Part shown: positions 44,401-54,241 of the stretch, one piece after another
Numbering within the stretch: position 1 is the first letter of the stretch
How the letters are laid out: each line of letters begins with the position of its first letter
Source of the DNA: Zygaena filipendulae
Lineage: Eukaryota > Arthropoda > Insecta > Lepidoptera > Zygaenidae
DNA: 64,000 bases
Assembly (NCBI GenBank): GCA_907165275.2
Contig: OU015672.1
Location: 248,001-312,000 of the forward strand
Reading direction: 5' to 3'
Translations under genes and position numbers: made by a program
Notes under the pieces: generated by a model
Database searches by the model: none
The model's input: the letters and a program-made list of their open reading frames with translations, nothing else
What the model was told of the DNA's origin: nothing

Positions 44401-47400
44401 TATTGTATGACTTTGTCGACGAGAATCGATAAAATGGCTCGATAAAATTTTGTCGTCTTGCGCATCTTAGCCCCCCAGGTCACTATAAAATGTTATTAGA
44501 TTCGCTTATAACATGATAACTTTAGACAGAAGGACCCTTAAGTAGGCACTGAATAAATTAACCGACTTGGTATTACATTGATCTCACAACTTTTTACTGT
44601 AGAAGAAGTGAGTTGCGAGACTTGGACTTTTTTACAAGTTTGTTTTTGATGGGATTACTTTTTCTTCAATATGCAATTAAATATATTTTTGTCAACTTTA
44701 AAATTTCATGATGATCGGTTCAGTACTGAGTAGCTGTGAAAAGGTGACAGACTCAGACATAGGTATATAAGGTTATATTTTTGATTGAATTAGGTAATTG
44801 GATTGACAAATAAAATAAACTATCTTGTGTTGCTCTGTACACAAAGAAACGACATTTAAGTTTATTCTTTAGTATGTCAAATCCTTGTACAGCACTTTTT
44901 AATAATATTATCAAGAAACTTTATGATACACAGTAGGTACACACTATTTAGTTTTATCAGCTTTTTTAAGGTTATAATCTGTCACCACAAATTAACTAGA
45001 CTCTAACCTCCACCACAATTGTCGTGTCAGCTAACACTACAGAGCCCGCGGGAAGCGCGGCAAAATTCAAATACAAAAAAGAAATACTTAATATCTTTAC
45101 ATCTCCCCCCCTGGCGAAGAACATTGAAACGAAAATTTTCGTTTAACTAATCATTGACCTCTTCTGTATCTACTTCGTGTTCTTCTTCTGATGTAGGGAC
45201 TGGAATAAGTTTTGTAATATGAAAAAGATTAGATTCTGTTTTTTTGTGACCTGTATCTACTTCTTTATTTTTAATTTCATTATTTGAACTCAATTTCTGA
45301 GTTATTTTCAAATCTTCATTTTGTGTTAGTTTGAACTCTTTAATCAAATCTAGTCCAATCAAAAATTCATATTTGAAATTTTCTTCATCAATAATGTGTA
45401 CATCCACTTTTTTTTCCAATTCTAAGATTTTTATTTTTAAGGTTGTCAAACCACTTGTTTTTTTAACACCATTAATTGTTACTAAATCTGCTTCATTCAA
45501 ACTATTTCCTTTTCCTTTTAGCTTTAATAATTTAGCATTTATGAGGGAAACATTTGATCCAGAATCATAAACTCCATTTAAATTTAATTTATCATTCAGT
45601 AGTAGTTTGACATATATTAATGGTGTTACTATTCGTTTTTTTGATCATGTTCATTCAACTCAGCTTCTATCACTGAATTGTTTACATGTTTTATAAATTT
45701 TTTTCTTTCATTATTATCCTCTTTTGTTTTAAACCAGCATGTCGCTTCAGGGTGATAACGGATGCCTTTATTCAATTTTTCACAAATTTTACATGGATTA
45801 TGGTCTTCAAATTTGGCATTATTTTTTACGTTTGGAATTTTTTTTCTACTCAAAAAGCTTTTTTTATTTACCATGTGCTCATATTTGCTAACTTCATTAA
45901 ACAAATCGACTGTATCTTTTAATATTTCCCTATCAATTTTATTAAGTATGAATTCTGGTAAGCCAGTCGCAATAAGATCCATTAAGGTTCCTGTGTCCAT
46001 TGATTTTCTCATATTCAACAATAGTTTTTCTTTTCTCATGGCATAATCCAACAATGAACCATCTTTGTATTTAAATAATAGTGCATAAGTGACCGGATTC
46101 CATCCCTTATTTGCAAATGATTCACAGAATTTGTTTTTCCATATTGACCATTCTGAATTCATTGTTAGTTTTATAATCATTGAGCCATACCAATCTGCGC
46201 AAGATCCATCCATGAACAATCTGAGAATTTCAATTTTTCTCTCATCTGTTGTCACATCAAAGCGTATGCATTCTTTTTCAAAAATATCCATCCATTGGTT
46301 TGCATTAGTATTTTTGCTTGTAAATTTTTCAATCACAAATTTTTCAGCAATGTGTTTTAAGCTCTGTTGTTTATTTTCTAATAATTTTTCAACTAATTTT
46401 TCCAACATACCTGTTTCTTTTTTTTGTGTAGAAGAAAACTTTTCTTGATCCAATTCTTCTAGAAATTGATCACCGAACTGTAAATTACCATCGTTATCTA
46501 GGTAAGTTTTAGTTAGTTCGTCTGTCATTGTTATCCAAACTCTTCTTGATTGGTACCTTTTTTTTAAACTATTTTTAACTTTATCATAAGCACTTGTTTT
46601 CATTATTTCCTTATGACGACTAACTGATTGTAGCTCTTCTGGCATAATATACACTTTATCATCACTTGTTGTTACTGAGGTTATAGAACAAATATTGGAT
46701 TTTCCATCACTTCCAGGCAATAAAGTAAATTCAAAACGTAATTTCTCCATTTTTCACTTTAATATTATAACCAAAAATGTCGTTTTATAAGGTTATATTT
46801 TTGATTGAATTAGGTAATTGGATTGACAAATAAAATAAACTATCTTGTGTTGCTCTGTACACAAAGAAACGACATTTAAGTTTATTCTTTAGTATGTCAA
46901 ATCCTTGTACAGCACTTTTTAATAATATTATCAAGAAACTTTATGATACACAGTAGGTACACACTATTTAGTTTTATCAGCTTTTTTAAGGTTATAATCT
47001 GTCACCACAAATTAACTAGACTCTAACCTCCACCACAATTGTCGTGTCAGCTAACACTACAGAGCCCGCGGGAAGCGCGGCAAAATTCAAATACAAAAAA
47101 GAAATACTTAATATCTTTACAGATACAGATGATAGAGTTACTTTCGCATTTACCTATAACTAGCTTAATTTCGGAGTTCCCGCGGGTATTCCGGGACAAA
47201 AACCAACTAATGTCCTTCTCTGTACCCCTGACAACGTGAAGTATGCAAAATTATCATTCTATCATATTATTTTTGTAAATCTTTTGTATGTGTTGTTTGT
47301 ATTCGTGAAAGTAAATAAAATAAATAAAAAATTTCATGCAGTTTCATGCAAATTATCGTTGTTTTTCAATCAATTCACCCAAAACTTGGTGGAAAAATCC

Positions 47401-50400
47401 GGTGAGTACTTTTTGAGTTTATCGCGAACAGACAGACGAGGCAGCGGACTTTGTTTTATAAAGTAGTCACACCTATTAGTATGAATCCATGAATCTGTTA
47501 CCTACTTTTATTTTTAAGTATAAATCCTCAACTAAAGAACGTTAAGAGACGAATGATGTACAGGGTGTTAATGAAATAAATTCAATGTCCAGACGAAACG
47601 GCCCCGTCGACTTGCGCCATCGACTTCATAGCAATAATAGGTGTTTAATTGCGTACAGTGCGAGTTGCGCACGCGCACAATCGATGCAATACCGATTATA
47701 TGGCTCACCGGCTCCATGGTAATTGATAATTCGCATGGATATGGGAAATGACAGGTTACGATATGACCATCACCATATGTTGCTGTTGTGGTAGTACTAG
47801 CTGTACCCCACGTTAATTTCCGGGATATCGAGTACCTTATGTTCTTCTCTGTACCCTTGACATCGTGTATGGAAAAATTCATGACGATCCGTTGAGCAGT
47901 TAAGAGATGAAAGGCAAGCACAGCTGTTATGATACTTTCGCTTTTAGAATACCTATTAGTATAGTCAATACTTAATAATAAAGCGTCCGTGAAAACTTTT
48001 CACCCTCGATATCTTTATGTCACACCCATCTTCATAATTCCCTTTTTACTCCCCGAAGAGCTTGTCATCAGAGCTTAATGTTCAGAGTACCTAGTAACCG
48101 ATATCTAGAATGATTGTTTCACTTGCCAAGGTCCTTATCCGCATCCCCGCGCCGTATGGGCTCCGCTGAAAACCAGCGCTGGCGCACTTTATGCGACAGC
48201 ATATTATGCTGAGACGGTGTCCATTTTGGCATCACGGAAACTATATACTTACGATTCATTTTAAATTTGATGCATGTATTACTTTTAAGAAATTTTGTGA
48301 TGCCAAATAAAGTTATGTCTATGTCTATGTCTTATTAACTTAGACTATATCACGTCGGGTTAAAATAACGCGTCACAAAAATGGTTTACGTGCTTAAAGA
48401 AGTTTTACTTCAAAAGAATTCATTTACAACATATTGTGTTGGGTATGGCACACAGAATATTAAATTGATAATCTCTAATTTGGCCATCTCGGGCTTTTCG
48501 TATTGTGTTTTTGGGAGGCGCGTTATGGGCAAGGAATGTTGTTGGTCATAGTGGCCAGGGTCCAAATTATGGCGAGTTAATCTTCAAAGAGATCGGTAAC
48601 TCATTGTTTGCATTATAGGTATCCATCAATTCCATTTAATAATTTATTGATCCGACCGACAAGTTTCTCGAATCTTGACACAGATGTCGTAACAGTGGTT
48701 AGAGCGAAGCGTTTTCACTCGATCTCATTGTCCGACTGCACTGTGGTCTGTGGCCCAACAGGGCTTTCGACAGCGCGCTAACGACATGACAAACACGACG
48801 GCAAACATTGTCCAACGCACAGAGCAAATAAAATTAACTAGAGAGGAGATGTAGGCGGGGCAGGCGCGCCACCGTTGCAAAGGAAGCTAGAGCAAATGCT
48901 CTAACTTGCCCAAAACTTCTTTTGCTGCCATCCCAAGTATATTTACCACAATATTTCCAACTGTGAATTTTGAAAACAGTGACTAAGTAAAAACATAACC
49001 ATAAAGCGTTTAATACAATATTATTTACGTCAATTTAGTGCGTGATGATTAGTTTTGTGTGCGAAAATCAACCGGCGACGCTGGTTTTCATCTGTTTTCA
49101 TACTAAACTAAGTCGATGTCCCTTCTATCTGTTATTTTCTGTTCTGTGGTCCAACGAATCGCAAACACACCCGGCACTTGGCCACAGCCCATAGCTCGTG
49201 TGACGTAACGATGGATGTATTTGACATTTAAGTATAATAGCACAACCAGCCTCTTTAATGTACCTACCCAGTACCCACTACCCACAAACTCAAACAGGTG
49301 TCCATTCAAATCGCTGATTATATGTATACTTGTGTCTGTGATCAAGATGTGCGAAATAATGTCAAGAGCACTTCTACTGTCTACAGATTCATCTATTGAC
49401 CTTGTTGTAAAATCAATAATAACCACTCGTTTTGTATAGTTTCAAATGGCGAGTCACTTCTCACAAATTCTCGACAGTGAATGATGAATTATGATGACGA
49501 ATTATGTTTAGAAAAAACAAAATTTCCTCTACTTTCTCTGGGGGTCTCCGTTGCATAGATCCCGTATCCATACATTCCTACACCACGTTCTAAATAAAAA
49601 GCTCGTACCTACAGCTGTGTTGGTTTCAGCATCAACGAAACATCTTCCGAATGTGTTCAATTTTGATTTAAAAATTCGTAAAAATCTGAATCTATAGATT
49701 AAACTTACAACTAAAAATATTGTGTTTTAAATGTCCTTGAGAAATCTTTGAGGAATCTATATATAACACCAGAGCCGCCTATCCAGCAACGCAGCTAGTA
49801 TATACCCCTTAGAAATTAGTAAAGAAAATGCGCTATCCAAGTTGCAACAGCTAAGTTAATCTCACCTGGTGAACAATCCAGTGTTGGTGAGACCGTACTT
49901 GGTCTCGCCAGATCTGATGTACAGCTTGCAGGCGTCGTGCTGCCTGCAGCAGGTGTCGGTGAAGAAGAACAGGCCGAGGTCCCCGGAGCGGGCCGTGGCG
50001 GAGCGCCCGTCGCCGCACCACACCGTGCCTGGTCAAAACAAACCAAGTAAATAAGTGACTTAAAATGAAACAGATCACATGAATGAGTGACTAAAGTTGT
50101 AACAGATCAGATAAATGAGTGAAATTACAATTCCTACAATTTTCACTTACGGATGCAGATAATTTCCACGTTGACGAAAATAATTTTAGGATGTGAGTAC
50201 AAATGGTAGAGTGCTTTGTGAATTAAGAAATCACAGATTTGGTTTATTTATTTGATAAATTATCAGTTTTGTTGTCTTACATTTGTTTTGTTGTTCCGAA
50301 TTTTCCCAGACATCACAGAACTAAATACAACTACCTATCCATTCTGACTTTCGAATAAGTTTAAACCTTAAAACTGCATCAACATTTTGTAAGCTAGAGT

Positions 50401-52560
50401 TAGGTATAAGTCACAATTACCTGGATAAATAGCTTGGACGCGGTCTTTAAAGGCGTCCACCACAGAATTGGCATAAGTGGCCACACTAGTGACTCCAGAG
50501 GCCAGGCTGCCCACGAAGCCTCGGTCACTATCCAAAGAGCCAATGTCTCTAACACCAGCCATCAGCTGGCTGAGAGGCTTGCTGATACCAGAGGATATTG
50601 ACTTGAGGATGCCGCGACCGAACTGACCTGAAAATTCAGTTAATATTAAATTTAAATGTAGTTCACTCACTGACTAAAAACGGTATTTCGAAAACTACTT
50701 ATGAAGGTGAATTTGGCAGCAGGTAGGAGAAGTCAGTCAAGAACGGATTTCACGGAGTTCCCGTGGGAACTCCCAAATTTACTAGCGATGGTGAAACCGA
50801 AGAAAACAGCTAGTACATCACAGTATAGTTAAATAGTGTATACCTAGAGGAAAATTTTGTTTATGTAAAAAAAAACGAAAAATATCTATCTTATACAACG
50901 TGTTAATGAATTAACTGAAAACCTGATACACCCCATATAAAAAAATAAACAACAAACAAAATATATTTTATGTCGAAAAAATTTGTACTTTAAAAGTTAT
51001 TCAACATTAGTTTGGAGGTGAAGGTGACCTATCTACGAAATTCCAAGCGCTACGCCCGCGCCTTCCGGTTCGGATTTTTTTGCTGCAGGCGGCGTACGCA
51101 CCTAATATTGTATTATACATGGGCTTGTAAAAATGAAAAAATATAACCAATATTGAAACATAGTGCGATAGATTCGCTAGTCGATTCTGAGCAAACTACT
51201 TTCTAGTTTTCAGTTAATTCATTAACACGTTGTATATTGAATCAAGTGAAATTGTTGTCTTATTTCGGGGAACTTAAATTATACTTATTTAGTCGTTTTT
51301 GATGAGTACTGAAATTTTTTATATTTTTTTATCCATGCGGGTGAAACCGCGGGGCAACAGGTGGTTTAAATTTTTTTTGTAAATATTTACCCAAACCTCC
51401 ATTCTCCTCTCGACTTCTCAGCTTTTCCGCTTCCAACGCCTCGTTTTGCCTCTGCATACGTTTGAACAAATCAAAGATCCCCTTCGGGACGACTTTCTCG
51501 GCAACACTTTCTACAACACTCTCGACCACGCTGCCAGCCAAACCAAATATAACTGACAACGCATCCGTACTTGGAGCTCTAGTTGGTATCACGTCCTTTG
51601 AATCGTAGTAGTCTTCTGGTATTTCAGATTGTTCTTCCACGTCTAGCTCAGTGTAAACTGGTACCGTACCTTCGTCAGAATCTATTATTTCTATATCGTC
51701 TCCACTACCGGTGTCTGCTTCATCTGAACTGTTACCCTCTGATATTTTTACCAATCTTTCTTCAATTAATGATATTTCTGTTGTATTTAAGTGTGTGATG
51801 TTTAGGTTTTCTGTTGTATTGTTAATATTACTATATTGAATTAGTTCAATTTTAGTTTCATTTGATACAGTCTTAGCATACGGGGCGTTTGTAACCAATT
51901 TTTCAGTTACATTCTTGTCCGTTTCTGTAGTAGTTTCCATTTCACCGCTCAGGGTATAATCCTCAGATACTTGCGTAGAAGTCGGTAAAGTAACAGTTTG
52001 GTTTATTTCTAATTTTGGGACATTTTTTGTTGTTGAGAGTGGTATCACTGTTAAATCAGATTCAGTTGTACTTTCAACTATACTAACTAAAGTATTTTCT
52101 GTTGTACTTACAAGTTCTAACGGTATAACTCTAAGATCTATGGTTGCTGTTGTTTCAGTGGGAGTTGTGGTCGATGTTTCTTCTGCATTCTTTACGGTTG
52201 TAATATCATTATGTTTTTCATACACTGGATCTTTAGTCCCATTTTTAGCCTCGACAGAATTTTCTAAGCCTACCTTTGTATTTTCGTTATCGAAACTATA
52301 TCTATAAGAATCTTTGTTAAAACTATGATCGTAACTTTTAGCCGTTAGATCATATTTGCCATCGAATTTGATTGAGACTTCATCGTCAAAGTCTATGAGA
52401 TTATTCTCGTAAAAGTCATCGAAAGGCTTTGTGTCTGATGATTTCCCGCTATCGATCGATTTGGGAAAAGCCAATGACGATATGCTTAACAGTGATATGC
52501 CACAAATGAGTATGTACATTGCTATTCTTCTCACTCGGTGATACATTTCTTGGTGTACAT
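38356..52560 (-). CDS. GIIIspla2: Secreted group III phospholipase A2 gene, 5 exons, with long N-terminal extension
   Basis: Exons (minus strand) 52560-51391, 50627-50421, 50028-49866, 39042-38890 and 38440-38356 join in frame with consensus borders. From ATG 52546 to TGA 38356 they encode 587 residues. The order is signal peptide, a long acidic Thr/Ser-rich N-terminal part, a spacer, then a catalytic domain of about 140 residues with WCGDG (calcium loop), CCRQHDAC (His-Asp pair), YGLTNTGLFTR and a QWFDN end. Ten cysteines in that domain fit the five disulphides of group III enzymes. Such enzymes hydrolyse the sn-2 ester of phospholipids outside the cell or in granules and are calcium dependent. 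Lepidopteran relatives may feed eicosanoid or immune signalling; that role here is inferred. The N-terminal extension is much longer than in the minimal secreted form. Confidence 0.93.
38890..39042 (-). CDS. GIIIspla2: Group III PLA2, exon 4 (catalytic domain, second half)
   Basis: Acceptor cgctgcag, donor ag|gtattg. It encodes SHCSCDARFRECLQRTNSLV, an amphipathic helix, TYFNVLGPQCFRRAHPIVRC and LRRT. The C-x-C-D-x2-F-x2-C-L pattern and the spacing of later cysteines match the group III fold. The neighbouring intron sequence on the 3' side is nearly free of repeats. Confidence 0.93.
40556..41575 (+). repeat. Satellite-like tandem array, period about 325 bp, 4 units
   Basis: Units begin at gatactacattttaatgacatctagaggcc (about 40559, 40886, 41213 and 41400; the third unit is shortened). 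Each has two related motifs, CATCTAGAGGCC and CATCTAGTGGCAAG. Some units hold a CCCGCGG repeat. In PLA2 intron 3. Confidence 0.8.
41783..41985 (+). repeat. CCCGCGG-family repeat
   Basis: Nearly complete forward copy, ctagctgttccccgcgg to aactcactctcgcataatgat. Confidence 0.7.
43147..43262. repeat. Short palindrome plus direct repeat (aactgcataaataactttgtaa)
   Basis: aactgcataaataactttg is repeated directly at about 43220 and inversely at 43190-43216. Confidence 0.65.
43950..44652. repeat. Nested palindrome A-B-B'-C-C'-A' (T-shaped fold)
   Basis: A 43950-44124 pairs with A' 44478-44652 (175 bp, one mismatch seen near agctaatc/agcgaatc). B 44125-44214 pairs with B' at about 44248-44337 with a few mismatches. 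C 44338-44399 pairs perfectly with C' 44415-44476 (62 bp, 15-base loop). The three stems meet at one junction. It lies in the PLA2 third intron between dispersed repeats and the LTR element. See the findings for interpretation. Confidence 0.9.
44766..45101 (-). repeat. 3' LTR of the gag-pro element
   Basis: Identical to 46786-47121. Minus-strand AATAAA near 44862 could end transcripts of the element or of the host intron. Confidence 0.88.
45102..45115 (-). promoter_or_regulatory. Polypurine tract of the gag-pro element
   Basis: Minus strand reads cgccaggggggggaga directly before the 3' LTR start TGTAAAG, the site of plus-strand priming. Confidence 0.75.
45147..45634 (-). CDS. Retropepsin-like protease, -1 frame relative to gag
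   Basis: Open from the slippery site (next -1 codon at 45635) to the stop at 45147. It has GVYDSGSNVSLIN (D-S-G active-site triad) and, about 65 residues later, FLIGLDLIKEF, the flap-distal hydrophobic-G motif of aspartic proteases of LTR elements. The C-terminal tail is acidic and ends EEVND. No independent ATG precedes the active site, so expression probably depends on frameshifting. Confidence 0.8.
45629..46750 (-). CDS. Gag protein of LTR element, 373 aa
   Basis: Intact ORF from ATG 46750 to TAG 45629. The middle holds a retrotransposon-Gag capsid pattern (WSIWKNKFCESFANKGW, then LLFKYKDGSLLDYAMRKEKL). Near the C-terminus is a zinc knuckle with unusual spacing, C-K-I-C-x9-H-x4-C (CKICEKLNKGIRYHPEATC). 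Gag packages element RNA into particles. The intact frame and identical LTRs imply recent activity or mobilisation in trans. Its superfamily cannot be fixed without an RT. Confidence 0.85.
   Translation of the reverse strand: MEKLRFEFTLLPGSDGKSNICSITSVTTSDDKVYIMPEELQSVSRHKEIMKTSAYDKVKNSLKKRYQSRRVWITMTDELTKTYLDNDGNLQFGDQFLEELDQEKFSSTQKKETGMLEKLVEKLLENKQQSLKHIAEKFVIEKFTSKNTNANQWMDIFEKECIRFDVTTDERKIEILRLFMDGSCADWYGSMIIKLTMNSEWSIWKNKFCESFANKGWNPVTYALLFKYKDGSLLDYAMRKEKLLLNMRKSMDTGTLMDLIATGLPEFILNKIDREILKDTVDLFNEVSKYEHMVNKKSFLSRKKIPNVKNNAKFEDHNPCKICEKLNKGIRYHPEATCWFKTKEDNNERKKFIKHVNNSVIEAELNEHDQKNE
45635..45641 (-). promoter_or_regulatory. -1 ribosomal frameshift heptamer A AAA AAC
   Basis: On the minus strand the gag frame reads CAA AAA AAC GAA TAG, so the heptamer is in the correct phase for a -1 slip, one sense codon before the gag stop. 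The -1 frame then runs open into the protease. Confidence 0.75.
46786..47121 (-). repeat. 5' LTR of the gag-pro element
   Basis: Minus-strand start TGTAAAGATATTAAG. Contains AATAAA on the minus strand. Identical to 44766-45101. Confidence 0.88.
48275..48335 (+). repeat. 3' end of a non-LTR-type repeat with TATGTC tail
   Basis: ttgtgatgccaaataaag followed by tatgtctatgtctatgtc. The same end occurs at 27462-27494 with one tail unit fewer. Confidence 0.55.
49131..49865. other. PLA2 intron 3, donor-proximal part
   Basis: Mostly unique sequence without recognised repeats or ORFs of interest. Confidence 0.45.
49866..50028 (-). CDS. GIIIspla2: Group III PLA2, exon 3 (calcium loop and active site)
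   Basis: Acceptor tttgaccag, donor ag|gtgaga. It encodes TVWCGDGRSA, then CCRQHDACKLYIRSGETKYG and LTNTGLFTR. WCGxG forms the calcium loop, and the His-Asp in CCRxHDxC is the catalytic pair. A 10.8-kb repeat-filled intron follows. Confidence 0.95.
50421..50627 (-). CDS. GIIIspla2: Group III PLA2, exon 2 in window (spacer)
   Basis: The acceptor attttcag and donor g|gtaatt join in phase with both neighbours. It encodes GQFGRGILKSISSGISKPLS, a helical Gly/Ser/Val-rich spacer and ends AFKDRVQAIYPG, which is the usual lead-in to the calcium loop in group III enzymes. I recognise no domain in the spacer itself. Confidence 0.85.
50897..51236 (+). mobile_element. MITE family M2, copy 2
   Basis: Full copy with both inverted ends, in the PLA2 intron between exons 51391 and 50627. 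Confidence 0.78.
51391..52560 (-). CDS. GIIIspla2: Group III PLA2, exon 1 in window (signal peptide and Thr/Ser/Glu-rich domain)
   Basis: An acceptor (ttttgttttcag) precedes 52560, so a 5' non-coding exon lies upstream. The likely start is ATG at 52546. Residues 1-9 (MYHRVRRIA) are basic and MYILICGISLLSISSLAF is hydrophobic: a signal peptide. The mature part is acidic and rich in Thr, Ser and Glu, with several N-glycosylation sequons (NQT, NVT, NET, NNT, NIT, NTT, NSS) and an acidic EADTGSGDDIEII patch around a Ser-Gly pair. Two DLxVIPL repeats are visible. The exon ends ttg g|gtaaat. Its AT-rich codon use contrasts with the GC-rich catalytic exons. An in-frame Met nine codons later is a weaker alternative start. 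Confidence 0.85.
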
Positions 52561-53234
52561 CTGAAAACAAAAAGAATATCAGTTAAATATCGACTCCATT
52601 TCTCTTTACTCTCAACTACATTAGACCTTTTCCACTTTTCTAAGCATTTAGTAAAGGTAAAGGTACATGAGGTGATGAAAATTGAAACTGTTTTATAGTG
52701 TCCGATTGAAGATCGATTTCTGACCAAAGCCGAAGCCGAAGAATATCGTTTTGCGCTCTGGTGCATTCGTAACAATTCGTTCTATTCGGCCAAAACTTCG
52801 ACCAGTTTTGTCAAAGCCGAAGCCGAAAGTACGGTCGAACTGTCGGAGACTACTACTAAGTATCTTTTGTCTGTTTGGTGTGAGCAACCTTGTTCATTAA
52901 GGGTAATCGCCTGTGACAGCGGACTGAGGCATGGATTGTGCTCGCAAACGTAACCGTTTTGTACAGCTTCATTATTAACTCGTTTGTACGCTGAGTGGAA
53001 TAATAAATGCACTAGATGATCAACGGACCGACGCTTTGTGGGACGAAACTTAACAATTGGATCTGTGAAAAAAAAATGGAAGGAGGAAATCTGCAAATGG
53101 TTTGCACCGCTGAACTATCGCCCACAGGCCACACTCCACATACCTTCAGCGTTAAAGTGGACTTGTGTCTCAACAGGGGCGACGTCCAAAAAAAGTACAT
53201 TGATAACGGTTGGAATAAAGAATATTAATCTACA

Positions 53235-53580
53235 TATACTAATATTATTACAAAGAGCAAGTTTGTGAGTTTGTGACGTTGTACGGGGTAATCTCTGGAT
53301 CTACTGGACCGATTTTGAAAATTCTTTCACTTATAGGAAGCTACAATGATCCTGAGTGTCATAGAGTACTTTTTATTCCGGAATTCCCGTGGGAACTCCG
53401 AATTTCTCGCGGGTAAAACCACGGGGGAACAACTATCTCTGGATCTACTGAACCGATTTTAAAAATTCTTTCACTTATAGGAAGCTACAGTGATCCTGAG
53501 TGACATAGGATTATTTTGTATTCCGGAATTCCCGCGGGAACTACGAAATTACTACGGGTCAGCGCGGGGGTCAGCTAGTT
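53235..53580 (-). repeat. CCCGCGG-family repeat, tandem dimer
   Basis: The segment atctctggatctactg...gaattcccg...gcgggt occurs twice in a row (53290-53430 and 53433-53575). Confidence 0.7.
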
Positions 53581-54047
53581 TCTAATATTTTGGCATACGG
53601 ATTGGATTGTGTTTTTGGGACACGCGTTATCGGCAAGGAATATTGTGGGTTATAGTGAAAAAGGGCCCAGAAATTTATGCGAGAAATTATAGAAACGAAC
53701 AAAATATACTATTTTAAAATGGTAAACGTGGTAGTGAATGTCTAGGAGACTCTGCCCACCGCTACGAGAGACTGGCGTGATACCTATAACCTATTACTAC
53801 TTCTTTCTCAAACAGTAATGTCTTAATGTTATTTCGCAAAACTGTATAGTTTTTCGCCGTGACAACTTTCGTAATTTGTTCGGAGTGAGGAAAAAAGTTT
53901 ATTCAAATTGATCAACTTGGTTTTTGGTAAAACGAATTGATTCGTTTTTTCGTGCTTCTTAACAGTTAACACGCGTGGCGATTCAATTTTGCCTGTATAG
54001 TTCAAACTGCTCCAATTAGTAGAGCGACGGAGACCAGATTTTGAAAA

Positions 54048-54241
54048 ATCTCGTCGGTATCTCTTATGTATACCTACAACAGGCATGGATGTGTTCAGGG
54101 CGTTGTGTAGATTACGAAACTGCTTGTTGTAATGTTTTTTAGTGGTGGAAAAAACATTACAACAAGCAGTTTCGTAATCTACACAACGCCCTGAACACAT
54201 CCATACCTGTTGTAGGTATACACAAGAGATACCGACGAGAT
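54048..54241. repeat. Long perfect hairpin, 93-bp arms
   Basis: 54048-54140 pairs with 54149-54241 (two mismatches seen) around the 8-base loop agtggtgg. A weaker match extends outward to about 54010 and 54295 (tagtagagcg / cgctctacta). Confidence 0.85.

Larger units (their letters stand above)
44766..47121 (-). mobile_element. Non-autonomous gag-pro LTR retrotransposon with identical LTRs
   Basis: Two 336-bp direct repeats (44766-45101, 46786-47121) are identical by eye. On the minus strand the order is LTR (TGTAAAG...), gag, protease, purine tract, LTR. RT, RNase H and integrase are absent; protease stops about 45 bp before the 3' LTR. It lies in the same orientation as the PLA2 gene, inside its third intron. 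I could not see a clean target duplication. Confidence 0.9.

Noticed and set aside
52449..53268. Several ORFs upstream of PLA2 exon 1 on both strands
   Set aside because: They overlap one another and resemble no family. None joins the PLA2 frame with a convincing donor.
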